DNA of 64,000 nucleotides from positions 310,001 through 374,000 of the forward strand of contig PUQB01000079.1 of NCBI GenBank assembly GCA_003024785.1, in the 5' to 3' direction. Of this stretch, positions 49,681-61,300 are shown piece by piece. Source of the DNA: Selaginella tamariscina. Taxonomy: Eukaryota > Streptophyta > Lycopodiopsida > Selaginellales > Selaginellaceae. Within the stretch, counting starts at the first letter, position 1. Every line of letters begins with the position of its first letter. The translations under genes and the position numbers were made by a program. The notes beneath the pieces are model-generated. The model searched no databases. It saw only the letters and a list, made by a program, of their open reading frames with translations, and was not told where the DNA came from.

Positions 49681-52600
49681 TTATCCCCCCTCGTAAGAAA
49701 AACTTCTTCAGTCGTAAAACGTGAGCAACCAAAGGTGCTTCTCGAGACTCAACATCTTACACATGGTAAACTTGAGGGCCAACTTGACGAAGAATCTTAT
49801 AAGGACCGAGCCATTTCCGCAAGAAACTTGGAGTGATCCTTTTTGATGAAGTTCCGGAAAATGTACAAGAACAAGGTCACCAATAGCAAACTGAGGAGGT
49901 GGCCGATGACGAGAATTATAATCCTGTTGTTGTTGAACTTGTGCCCGACCTAAATGTTCTGCTGAGGTAGCATGCAATAAAGGAAGAGCTCGATCTAAGT
50001 AAGTCGCCCAATATCGAGCTTCAGCATACTTAGGTTTGTGAGAAGCCAAACCAACTTCTGGAGGCATTCGAGGGTCTCGCCCATACAATGCTTTGAATGG
50101 AGACATGCCAATGGAACTTTGAATGCCAGTGTTGTATGCAAATTCTAAGTATCGCAAATACCAATCCCAATCATTCTGAGTAGGATTTACATACTTAGAA
50201 ATCATACCTTTAAAAGTCCGATTCAAACGCTCGACTAATCCATCTGTTTGTGGATGAAAGGGAGATGTGAAAGATTGTTGAATTCCCATCCGTGAAGTCA
50301 AAACCTTCAAAACTTCAGCAATAAAGGCAGGTCCATTATCTGATAAAATCCGTTCTGGACATGAATGGCGCAAAATTACCCGAGTGAGTAGAAAATCAGC
50401 AACACTATGGGCCGTGGCATCTGGTAAAGCTCCAACCTCCACCCAACGTGTCAAATAATCTGTTAAAACCACAACATATCGGTTGCCTGCAGCTGAAGGT
50501 GGAAAAGGACCAATTAAATCCCATGCAACAAGTTCAAATGGCCGTTCCACCTGTATAGACTCTAAAGCACCAGTTGATCGTGAGGAGTTCCGAGTCTGAC
50601 ACAATGAACAACTTCGTACGTACTGGATCACATCTTGTCGCATATTCGGCCAGTAAAAAGAACGTTGTAAGCTGTCCAAAGTTCTTCGATAACCAAAATG
50701 TCCGCCAGAAAGTGGTGAATCATGATATGCTGCAAGATACCTAGGAACAAAAGTGGTTGGAATTGCCAAACGTAGTGAAGTTGTAACATCTGTGCCAATA
50801 AAATAAACCACACCGTCATGTATGCGAAATTGTGCCACAAATGAAGAAAAACGAGAGTTGGATGGTTGAGAAGGATTGGTTAGTGCCAAACGAATAGGTT
50901 GAATCCAAGCATCTGTTTCCTGAGCCCTTGAGACCTCTGCAAGAGATGGAATTGTAAGATCCAATTGATTGGCCATAACTGCACAAGGAGCCCTAGAAAG
51001 AGCATCAGCATCCACCATACTATCCCCGGGACGATGTTTGACCTCAAAGTCATACATTTGGAGCCGAAGTGCCCATCTGGCAGATCGTCCAAGCAACTTC
51101 TTTCTTCAATAAGGCAGAAACAGCTGCATGATCACACTCCAAAAGCGTATGAGATCCATGGAGATATACATGAAGACGCTCAAAAGCCCACACTGCAGCT
51201 AAGCACTCAAGATCTGAAGCACAATAGTTGTTTTCAGGGCCTTGCAATGCCCTACTCACATATGCAATGGGATGTCGAACGGACTCATCACATACCTCAG
51301 TTGCATTAGGACTCCACCAATACCTACGGAAGAAGCATCCGTTCGTAATATAAAAGGACGAGAAAAATCCGGATAATGAAGCACCGGAGGGGACGTCAAA
51401 TACTTTCGTAGCTTACAAAAAGAATCTTCACAATCGTCAGTCCACACAAAAGGAACATCCTCATGCAACAAAGCTCGCAAAGGAGCATTGACATCAGCCA
51501 AACGAGGTATAAAACGTCCTAAATATGTGACCTTACCAAGAAATCGTCGTAAAGACCGTACATCTGTTGGACGAGGAAATTTCGCCACAGCCTCCACCTT
51601 GGATGGATCCACACGTAACCCCTCACGAGAAACCATGTACCCCAAATACGTAGTTTCAACTGTGCCAAAAACACACTTGGCTTCTTCAACTTGAGCCCAT
51701 ACTCCCGTAAACGATCAAACACACGAGCTACTTCCTTGAGATGATCTTCCCAAGATCCCTGAGTATGAACCAGAATGTCATCCAAGTACTTTGCAACTGT
51801 CTCCAGAAACTCATCATTAAAAACTTCATCCATCATGCGCTGAAATGTGGCAGGAGCAGATACTAAACCAAAAGGCATAACAAGGAACTCATATAAACCA
51901 AAAGGAGTTCGGAATGCTGTTTTGGGAATGTCTTCGGGAGCCATAGGAATTTGCCAATAACCTGAAGCAAGATCCAATTTAGTAAACCAACGACTCTTAC
52001 CCAATTGATCTAACAAATCCTGTGTGTTCGGCAAGGGATAGCTATCTGGTTCTGTAACAGCATTGACGGGACGGTAATCCACCGTGAACCGCTTAGATCC
52101 ATCAGGTTTATCCACCAAATGGGGCTCCGATGCCCATGGACTGAAAGAACGGCGAGCCAGCTTCTTCTCCAGCAACTCTGACACACATTTTCGTATAATG
52201 GCCAATTCTTTTGGAGATCGCCTTCGAACAGCAGCTTTAGAAGGTAAAGCGTCCCCTGTTCGAATGTGGTGTTGTGTTCGAACCTTAGCAGTGGGGGTGA
52301 TATCTGTAGAGAAAAGATCTGAATATTTCTTCAATAATTGTTGTACCTGAAACTCTCGCTGAGAAGAAGTTGGTTCAGTTGCCACATGTACATTTCCAGA
52401 GTTCCTTGACACTGAGGACACCATTGCTGAAACATCTAGCTCATGCATGATGGCACTTGACAAAATTGCTCCACATCGCTTGAGAGGGAGTTTATCCAAA
52501 AGAAAAGGTGAATGACCTGGAAGTATTAACCGTCGAGGCCCAAATTGGCAACTTGCCTTACATGCATCCAACCAAGTACACCCAAGAATAATATCAAAAA

Positions 52601-53981
52601 TCTGGTGTGAGAATACATGGAGTTGCAACTCGTCTGCATAAGTCCCAAACTGCAAAGGTACTTGAGCAAGTGTAGACGAAGCAGCTCGAGTACATCCATC
52701 GCCATACAACACATGTAAAGCTTCCTTGCTTGGCACCGTTGTCAAAGCACAACGTGTAACCACATTAGCAGAAATCGAAGAAATACTAGAACCTGTATCA
52801 ATAAGAATAGTTACAGGGGTACCATGTATGAAACCTTGTAGTGTAAATGGAGATAACCCTTTATGAGGAGTTCGCGAAGCTTGAGGTGAAAAAGAAAGAA
52901 AAGATGAAGGACTAGGAGATGAAGGAAAAGTGTTAGGTGCCTTCGTACCCAACACACCTACTCGTTTCCCGCCTCCACAGGAGCAACATCCACAACAGCA
53001 ACCGGTTGATTCTGACCTGGACGCCAACCTGGATATGGTGGTCGCCAATCGGGAAACCGCCGACAATGTTGGTAAGTGTGACCAAGTACACCACAAGCCC
53101 AACAAGACAATCGTCGTCGTCCTTGTCCTTGACCACGACCAGCACCACGACCAGCACCATTAATGCGAGCAGCTTCTACCTCCATAGGCACAGGACCAGC
53201 AGGCGCATTGAAAGTTGGAGGAGTGATGGCCTCTGGAATGGGTAATTGTACTCTTGGAGCCGCTTCAAAACGTTGTGCCGAGTGAAAGCCTCTTCCAAAG
53301 TGACAGGTCCCAGTGCCCGAACATAACCAACAAGATCCGGTCGAAGAGCAGGCCATAACATTCCTAATTTGCTACGCTCGGACATGGTGGGATCCGCCCG
53401 CATCAAGAGATCACGAAACTTTATAGCAAACTGCATGACAGATTCATTTGGTGCTTGCTTCAAACTATGAAGTTGTTGAAACGCATCGTCAGAATCTTCT
53501 GCTTTCCCAAAAGCCAATTTAAATTCCGCTTGAAGGGTGAACCAATATTGCTCATCTGTGAGTAAACCTGTTGGTGGTGGACGACTATTATACCATTGGA
53601 GAGCAACATCTAAAAGACAAGTTGGAAACTCGCGAAGGCAATGTGTAGCTGTCCACCCATGATATGTGGCAATATTGATGAAATGAGCCAACCAATGGTG
53701 AACATCTGCACCCGGCGCACCTCGAAAAGGTTGAGGTCGTACACGTGGGTTTGATTGAGGAGTAGGAGCTAGAACTGGAACTTGCAAGTGTTGAAGGAGC
53801 TGTTCATGCTGGTGTGTGATGCGAATTAGTTGTTCCAAAAGTTGTTGCTCCATAAGAATCGTATGAAAGGAAACAAAGAAAACAAAGAAAAGAAGAAAAA
53901 AAAAAGGAAAGATTGAAAAGAGATAAAAGAAAAGAAGATCAAAAGAAACTTCTCTCACAAATTGCCCGACTTCTCCACCAG

Positions 53982-54187
53982 TGTGAGAACCCCGAGACAC
54001 AACACAGTAAATATACGAAAAGACAGAAAACTCAGATATCCTTTGTATTCAAGGTCAGGTTTATATATACAAAGGAAAAGGTATATTCTAGCTATATTTG
54101 GACTATCCTATCAAGGATTTAGCCAGACCATAAATATCTCTAGTAACTTCTAGAAACTTCTAGAATATACCATGTAATTACCTTACA
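53982..54187 (-). repeat. 5' LTR of the Ty3/gypsy element
   Basis: Same termini as the other LTR. Next to it on the internal side is a sequence beginning TGGTGGAGAAG on the minus strand, in the place of a primer-binding site. Confidence 0.95.
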
Positions 54188-56380
54188 ATATAGTATATTT
54201 CTGCATTAACTGAATTTAAATTAATCAAAAAGATTAACATTTTACGTCTTCGTGGCTCACATTCTCCACGTCAGCAATGTATACAATACAAGATATATGT
54301 CTGTGTGTTATACACAATATAACATGTGTATATGTAGTTGTTTTACATATATATTTATTTATATACTTCAACAGACGGCCTAGAATTTGTAATACTGTAT
54401 ATTGTCCAATTTTCATCTCTCCTGTTCCTGCTTATGATCTTAGAATATCTAGGAGTTACTGCAGAACAACCTGACACGTTTACAAAATTTTATTGATAGA
54501 AAATATACTAAGCACATTACCTGAACACATGAGAAATGTAACTATTAAATATGTTGTTAATATTAAATTGAAATCTAATGACTCAGTATGTTATATATAT
54601 GGGATTAATATTTCTTTTATATTCACTACAATTCGTTCAGAAAAATCTAAGGGGTATGCATGTTATATTGATTCTTATGTGTCCTTCACACATATAAGTA
54701 TGTTATATATATTACACAATATAAGTAAATACTTGAATAGTCTCACATTAAACAACTAGCTTGTTATAAATGTTACTGTTTTCAAAATTATATTTTATAA
54801 TTTAATTTTTTAAATTTAGAATTTTAACATTTTAAACTCATCAAGAACACTTATATACATGAAAGTCCGAGGTATATATGTATGAATGAGTAATATACGG
54901 ATATTCTTAAAATATATTAGAAGGCATAAAAACATCATTTATGTAATAATAAAAATTTAGGCCTGTTAAAATAAAAACTCATTAAAATGAATCAATTTGC
55001 ATCTGGTGTATAACTTTTTAAAGCAACATTATTTATATATAAAAACATCCTGCATTGTAACTTCAATTTGATTTCGCTTTATCACTTGTGTAAACAAAAA
55101 TTTGGTATTAGATTTTACATTAAACATTATCATATTTTTAAGATATATTTTTTGTATATATTTTTTTAGTATATTCTTAGAGTACATTATGACAGTAGAA
55201 TCTCTTTCTAAGAGTTACGCATCAATTAAAAATGCTTAAATATCTCCTAATTTGGGATTCTATTTGTATATGTATGAGAGTATTATACTTTATGTGTGCA
55301 TATACGCTTGTGTACATAAGCTACATGCTTGGAATATGCATAGATATTATCTTTAAGATAATAGGATTAAAAGATTCAAGGGGAATGTACATACATTGGC
55401 AGCTAAGATTGAATTATTATTATTATTAATTAATTTATTTATTTTAAAACATGCACTTCATGTTTCACACTTATGCTAATTTAAAAATATATTGTATATA
55501 TTGTTTGTATTAAACTAACAAAATATTATTTATGAGAATAAAATCTAGAAGTAATTCAATATGTACAGTGTATTAACACAAAAAACATGCGCTCGCACTC
55601 ACATTCACGAATACATCGTAACGCACAGTTACACTTATACCTTTCTATTATAATTTAATAATACTTTATGTTTAGCAAAAATCTTTAGTATAAATTATAA
55701 ACATTCACGAATACATCGTAAAGCATATATAAAATAGAATACATTCATAAATTTATCAAACTCTTTGAGTAAATACTTATAAATTTTAATAAACATTCAG
55801 TGTTTATAAATCATAATAAATAATTATTTAAGTTACACTTTATTATAATTTAGTAATACTTTATGTTTAACAAAGTATAACTTAAATGATAAATTTTATT
55901 ATAACTTACAAATATTTAAAAATTAAATAATCATTCTTGTTACAATCGTATGCAAATTCATGAATGTGTAATCCTTATTTATACGCTTTACTATATATGT
56001 GTGAATGTTCTGTGCTTTCTGTGTTGTGTGTGTGTGTGTGTGAATATATCTTATGAATGTGTATATATATTTTTTCTTTATGCACAACACACACACACAC
56101 ACACACACATAAACACGTGCAAGCTACTCCAAGTGAAGAGGGTAGGTTTTGATCCGTGGTAGCATGATAGCTTTAAATATATAATGTAGTTACGGTATAT
56201 AAAATATGTTAGCCTTCACATTCTTCTTGCAGAAGTGATGTTGATATTACACCTATGTAAGATGTTAACATAAATCTAATTACCTGTTTACTAATTTCCG
56301 TCGGTTTTTTTCTTCGCTTCTTATTACATTCTCTTCTTCATTATAATGGTGGGTTACAACCTCCATTTTCTGTGGCAATT
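54188..56380. other. AT-rich DNA, no gene seen
   Basis: Noncoding. The open frame at 54493-54759 is AT-rich and unlike any family I know. Short repeats of CATTCACGAATACATCGTAA occur at 55602 and 55702, and (GT)n/(CA)n tracts at 56025-56110. Confidence 0.55.
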
Positions 56381-56383
56381 TAC

Positions 56384-57310
56384 CTGCATCTTCAAAGATT
56401 ATGTCTATACAAGTGTGTGTGTGTGTGCGCGCGCGTTGTGTGTGTCTGTGTGAGAGAGAAGAAGGCTTACTTGCATCCTCATCAGTTACTGCCTTGAAAA
56501 CTACTTCGAGCTTTTCAGAACTGATCCATAGAAATGCAATGCATCGTGGAAGTTTGAACCTCCTGGGTCCAGCGCTTCCGGCTGCAATCACACTTTAACA
56601 ACACACACACGCTGCACACGCTGCACACAGCACACGCACACAATATTCCTAAAACTGCTTACGATTGATGTAGAGGATATTTTGATGCCACATTGTGCAG
56701 GGACGTGAGAATGGCCGCAAATAACAATCTGGGGATTGAGAATATATGTGTCCTCGAGCTGGCGATTTTCCTTTGGTGGTAGGTTGCATATATGCCTTCA
56801 TATGTAAAACAAAGTGAATCCTATATATATTTATATATTATATATATTAGTGTGTGTGTGTGTGTGTGTTGTGTTGTGTGTGTGTGTGTGTGATGACAAG
56901 CTTACTTACATAACTAGAATCTTTTTACCTCGACTGTCACAGTTGCAAAAGGCGGCAAATCTGTCACACTGGAGCACACTAAGTGAGTGTGTGTGTGTCA
57001 TAGTATAATAAGTTGTTTTATTTGTTCTATATAATATACATATACTGTGTGTGTGGTGTGTGTGTGTGGTTAGGAACGATGTGCAATAGAGATATGCTCA
57101 CAAACTTGAGATGCAAAATTTACTATGTCAGTATGTACCACACACACACACATCCAACACACATACGCACGCGTTACCCTTCGTCTACATTTCCTGCGAC
57201 TGCTACCACATCACTGCAAACCTCTGTTAGCTTTACTATTCTCTGGCGCACTTGCTCGACTTTTTCGCTTAGCATCACCCACATCTCCTTCACAACATAT
57301 CCAAAACTTA
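56384..57310 (-). CDS. Calcineurin-like metallophosphoesterase, partial (3' part)
   Basis: Exons on the minus strand: 57178-57310 (VEQVRQRIVKLTEVCSDVV, then AVAGNVDE), 56663-56757 (ILNPQIVICGHSHVP), 56471-56581 (PGSAGPRRFKLPRCIAFL, then EVVFKAVTDEDA), and possibly a 21-base exon at 56384-56404. GNxD and GHSH are two metal-binding motifs of the calcineurin-like phosphoesterase fold, and GSAGPRR is the family's C-terminal loop in small YfcE/VPS29-like enzymes. The donor after GNVDE and the intron before GSAGPRR carry (GT)n tracts. The N-terminal DxH motif is not visible upstream to 57.6 kb, and the exon between GNVDE and GHSH is unclear. The gene is therefore partial or a relic. Substrate unknown. 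Confidence 0.62.
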
Positions 57311-57580
57311 AAATAAATAGATATTAAGAAAAAAAAAAAAAAAAAACTAACATCTATCATATTTTATTAAATACATTTTTTCTAATTAATAATTTTCATT
57401 ATTCATATTAACCTGATCAAGTCAAACCTGCGTGTATGATTAGATGTTGGAGAAAGCAGTCTTGAGTATAGTCAAAGTTTTGTTGTCTAAAAACTCCATG
57501 AGTGTCGGAGATTAGGGCGACCAGAGCAACTTGTTTATATTTTTCCTGCTAAACATACGATCACTTACAATACATTATAG
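57311..57580. other. AT-rich flank, no gene seen
   Basis: Contains a poly-A run at 57330-57346. Nothing else can be supported. Confidence 0.4.
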
Positions 57581-57876
57581 GGACACTTGCAGAATAGTCC
57601 CCCTGTTAGGAGACTATATAAGAAATTGAGGGAAATTTATTTTTATTAATTTCAAAAGGTTTCCAAGGGTTTTTTTGGTATAATTTTTTGGGTATAACAT
57701 GCACTACAACTTATTATATGGATTTAAATAAGAAAATATATTAATTCAAAATACATTAACCCTATTTTAATTTACGTTTAATTTTATTTTTTCCTTTTTA
57801 TATCATAACAATAATACATGCTAAATCCCTCCTAAAAAATATTGGGATTAAATAGGGCCTCATTGACAAACTAGCC
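57581..57876. mobile_element. Mutator-like MITE, copy 2
   Basis: A 296-bp element of the same family as 12532-12837, in the opposite orientation. The ends are GGACACTTGCAGAATAG and, in reverse complement, GGCTAGTTTGTCAATGAGG. CATTATAG and CATTGTAG flank it, an 8-9 bp target duplication with one change. Confidence 0.78.
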
Positions 57877-58560
57877 CATTGTAGATTAATCAACCGCACT
57901 CACCAATAACTGCTCGATTCTCCATGTCCAGAATGCACGGGAAACCCTAAACCCTCCCAAAATTCATTTTAAGAATATACCTATGAATATTTTATTAGTA
58001 TATCCTTTATTTTTAAAGTATATGTATATATATATATTTCTTAACAAAAATGGCTTTCACCACAAAAAATGACAAATAACTAATTCATTATTTATAATAA
58101 TAATAATAATAATTTCAGCAATTCCAGATATTTAATTAAAGAAAATCAATTCTGAGTGTCTAATTCCTGGTCGACTGACCAACTACCAGCCGTGTATAAC
58201 AGTGTCAAACATGATCGTGATATAAAAAAAATATTAAGAATTTTAAATAAAAGTCTAACATGTCCATCAAAATATAGCGATTTCTAATATATCTTTATCT
58301 CGTCGTGAACAATTGATTTTTTTTTCCAGCTGTAAGAGTTTACCAATTCAATCCTTGAACGAACACATATATAATAGAATATAATCTATTTTGACGACAC
58401 GGCCAGCCAAATTTTAACCATTTTACCAGTCAAAGCTGATATATAATCTGGAATATACGAGAATATACTAGTATATTCTTGTATATTTTATCCGGTGTGG
58501 ACACGACTTACATTTGAAGTGAATATATTTTGTCTCCGTGACAAGAGCATGATCATAATT
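57877..58560. other. Intergenic, no gene seen
   Basis: AT-rich, with an ATA trinucleotide run near 58097-58112. No coding region. Confidence 0.5.
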
Positions 58561-58568
58561 AATGTAAT

Positions 58569-58991
58569 GATGACGTCATCGGAGAGAGAGCATATCCTTT
58601 GGTTTGTTTTATCCTGATTCGGACAAGCGGATCGCTGGCAAGAATTGAGGGGCCGGACGGGAGCATGTCAGCATTTGATTGGTTCATAGCTGTTTGGTGG
58701 GTCACCAATTGTTGAAATGCCACCCGTCGAGCATCCTGCGGCCAGAAAGCTGGCTCCCACAAAGCCTCTGACACGTGGTGGAAAGCGATACTGGTGCTGC
58801 ATGGAAAGGAGTGCCTGTGGGCCTGCCACGTGTTGTGCGGCACAATTATAATGACCCCCTCCGCACCCAATCGCATATTTTCTTGTCGCTTGTCGCACTT
58901 TTGGTACTTCGTTTCCCCTGATATGTTCCCTCTTGGTGTGTGCTTGTGTTCCTATGCATATGTATATGCGTATACATAGGTGTGTATATAA
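58569..58991 (+). promoter_or_regulatory. Promoter-like cluster: CRE, two G-boxes, TATA box
   Basis: A 12-base palindrome GATGACGTCATC, with a perfect TGACGTCA core, lies at 58569-58580. CACGTG G-boxes are at 58772-58777 (ACACGTGG) and 58827-58832 (CCACGTGT). CCAAT-type motifs are at about 58676-58685 and 58867-58872. TATATAA is at 58985-58991. The stretch is GC-richer than its surroundings. The spacing suits a plus-strand promoter with a start near 59015. bZIP factors bind both ACGT classes. Confidence 0.6.
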
Positions 58992-59495
58992 ACACCCCTC
59001 CCGTACTTCAATTGTTGTATGCATGAAACGTGTCTTATATAGCTCACGGGGTTCGTTCGAGGGAACTGCATGTGATTTCATATATAAAATGCACAACTTG
59101 AGAAATGCATGTTAGAAAACAGTATACGTGTCTCTCTGAGTTTTCCTAAATGAATATGATATGAATTCTAATGTATGTATATATTTTGATATTGTAATTC
59201 CTGCCTTGTACACAGTTCTTCAGTACATTTATCATAACTTTGAGAGCTTGAAGTTTTCTTCAGTGAATGATTTTTCGAATTATAAAAGAAGAAAACAATA
59301 TCAATATATCCCATCGCTGCGCATGTACTGTATATAACTAGCTACCCAATAAATCTCTTTCTATACTGTCGCTTTAATCCCGATCCCATTCCCAGAACCC
59401 GTACTTGTCTCGTATCCCCGTCCCCCAGACTTGTATTTGGAAACCAAGGGGAGAATGTACAAAGTAGCAAGCAATGCTACTATATAGATAGATCT
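58992..59495 (+). other. Possible short transcript, no convincing protein
   Basis: Downstream of the TATA box the longest forward frame from the first ATG (59023) is 30 codons and has no recognisable features. The sequence runs toward the 3' end of the bZIP gene on the other strand. If transcribed it would be a noncoding or convergent RNA. Confidence 0.3.
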
Positions 59496-60948
59496 TCACC
59501 ACGGCCCTGTGACTGTTCTTCTCAGCATTTTCGGTAGATGCCGTGTCATGGGAGCAATCACTTCCAACACCTGCTGTTATTGAGTAAACAAGAGAGTGAG
59601 AGAGAGTATATATGCATGCAATAGTTAGTTACCTGTTTTTTCTCTTGACATTCTCTTCCTCCTGCATTTTCCTTAGTCTCATGTTCTCCTCCTTGAGCTG
59701 TGTCACCTCTGCCTCCAACTCCACTGTGTAAGCCTGTTTAAGGGTTCATTAGCAACTTTTAAACTAATTAATGAGATGGTAAATTACCTGCTTTCTAGCT
59801 CGAGACCTTGCTGCTGACTCACGATTCTTGATCATCCGTCTCTGCCGTCTCTCAACAATCTTTTCCAGTGGTGCATCAAGAATCCTCTTGCGGCCCCGGA
59901 GAGGACCTTCAAAGCCACCCAAGTTACCATTGCCAGAGGAAAGCCCGCCATACTGTGCGTCGGATAGAGGACTACCCGGTGAGCCTTCCTTGGTAACTAT
60001 AGGACCTACACCACCGTTGGTACCGTTCATGTACCCGGCGGCTGCTAGATGCATCAACTGTTGCTGCTGCTGCTGTGCAAGTGTGGTGGAGTTTTTGTAC
60101 TGGCTCTCCATCCAATCCGCTTGCTGCTTTGCTGCTTGCGCCGCGGCAGAAGCATTGTTGTATGTAACATACCGTTCGTTGTTGTAAGACCACTCGGACC
60201 GAGACCCATGCCGAGTATGGGATCGTTCAGCTCCATAGGCTCCTTCTTACCACCGCTGGGGAGAAGGCCAGTCATGCCCCCCAGTATGGGCTGTATACCA
60301 TTCGTTTGCTGCTGCTGCTGTTGTTGTAACTCTCGTGTCGAGGGAAATCCAGTGGATGTGACACCGTTAGCTGTAGTACCGTAGTAACTAGGCTGCTGCT
60401 GCTCCGGAGGAGAGTATCTGGTGCCATGACTCCAGCTTTGATCAGGAAGTCTTCCAGTGTCATTTCTCCATATGTACCTTGTCTCTGCTTCATGGGCTGT
60501 ACGGGCTGTGTCGTCCCGCCACCGAACTCCGGGACAGGACTGAGGTCCCTCCAAACCTCGTCCACCGTTTTCTTGCTGAGCTCCTGTGGGAGAGGGAGGA
60601 GAGTGAGGGAGTTTTGCCTCTGGATACTCGGTTGGCTGGTCAGACCATTGGTGCCTGAATTCTCATTGGGTGTGGTGGTGAGAAGAGAGCAGCAGCCATT
60701 GCTTGGCTCTCCTCCGCAGTCCATATGTTCTTGAGTAACTCGTCCATGTTCATCGACCCAAAATTCTTACCTGGCTCTCCCAGAGCGTTCTGGAACTCAT
60801 CCAGAGTCAGGGAGTATATCGACATCTGCCGGGACATCTGCCGAGGTAAAGACATGCTTCCCAGCCTCAAAAGCGAGCTGTTGTTCCCCTGTTGCTGTAA
60901 GAATCCGTTGCTCTCAAATTGGCTAGTTGTTGATGCCATAAGCCTCAA
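59496..60948 (-). CDS. ABF/AREB/ABI5-type bZIP transcription factor, frame disturbed
   Basis: These factors bind ABRE (ACGTGG/T) in abscisic-acid response. Three exons: 59788-60948, 59633-59733 and 59496-59570, all GT-AG. Conserved blocks appear in the family order: C1 (SIYSLTLDEFQNALG), C2 (LTLLPLPQELSKKTVDEVW), C3 (GEMTLEDFLIKAGV), two poly-Gln stretches, the basic region (RRQRRMIKNRESAARSRARKQ, part), the zipper (AYTVELEAEVTQLKEENMRL, part) and the C-terminal LRRTVTGPW. Ser/Thr in C1-C3 are SnRK2 targets in the family. Exon 1 passes through three frame changes, near 60690, 60415 and 60150, each equal to one missing base. The domains on both sides are intact. Either the assembly has indel errors or the gene died very recently. 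Confidence 0.9.
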
Positions 60949-61290
60949 TTCACATTGTCATCTAGAATTCACACCAAGAACCGCTCGCAAATTGGAGATT
61001 TCCTCAACAATTCAGCTCCTGCTATATATTTAATTGTTCAAACACAGAATGGCAGAAACCCAACTGTAGAAACGGCCTCGGATCTGGTGAGGGATAAGAA
61101 ACAGAATTAACTGCTTACACGAACTTTGCAACACTTGGCAAGCTTAAAACTGGAGAGGCCGCGCGAGTTGTGCAAACAATGTCCCCTGGCTATGGCGGAT
61201 GAACACGTCTTATCTATGCAGGTACGGTACCGAACCTATGGACTAGGTTTGGAGCTAGTAATTACCGAGTTACTAAACCTGTTAACTGGT

Positions 61291-61300
61291 GACACGTGCC
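61291..61300 (-). promoter_or_regulatory. ABRE/G-box upstream of the bZIP gene
   Basis: GACACGTGCC, about 345 bases before the ATG. ABRE elements in promoters of ABF/AREB genes are consistent with the family's known ABA induction. Confidence 0.45.

Larger units (their letters stand above)
49476..54187 (-). mobile_element. Ty3/gypsy LTR retrotransposon with both LTRs
   Basis: The element is about 4.7 kb on the minus strand. LTRs of about 205 bases lie at 49476-49680 and 53982-54187, bounded by TG...CA. They differ at roughly a dozen positions, so the insertion is fairly recent on a plant scale. AATAT flanks the left side and an AATAT overlapping the last LTR base flanks the right. Internal parts in order: gag with a CCHC zinc knuckle, aspartic protease (LIDTGSS), reverse transcriptase (YLDDILVHT), RNase H, and integrase with an H2C2 finger. 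A purine-rich tract (GAGGGGGGATAA) precedes the 3' LTR. The order is that of Ty3/gypsy. It is nearly complete but broken, with a small handful of breaks in the coding part. Confidence 0.92.

Noticed and set aside
52930-53245. Plus-strand open frames within the gypsy element.
   Set aside because: They lie opposite its coding part and are shadow frames.
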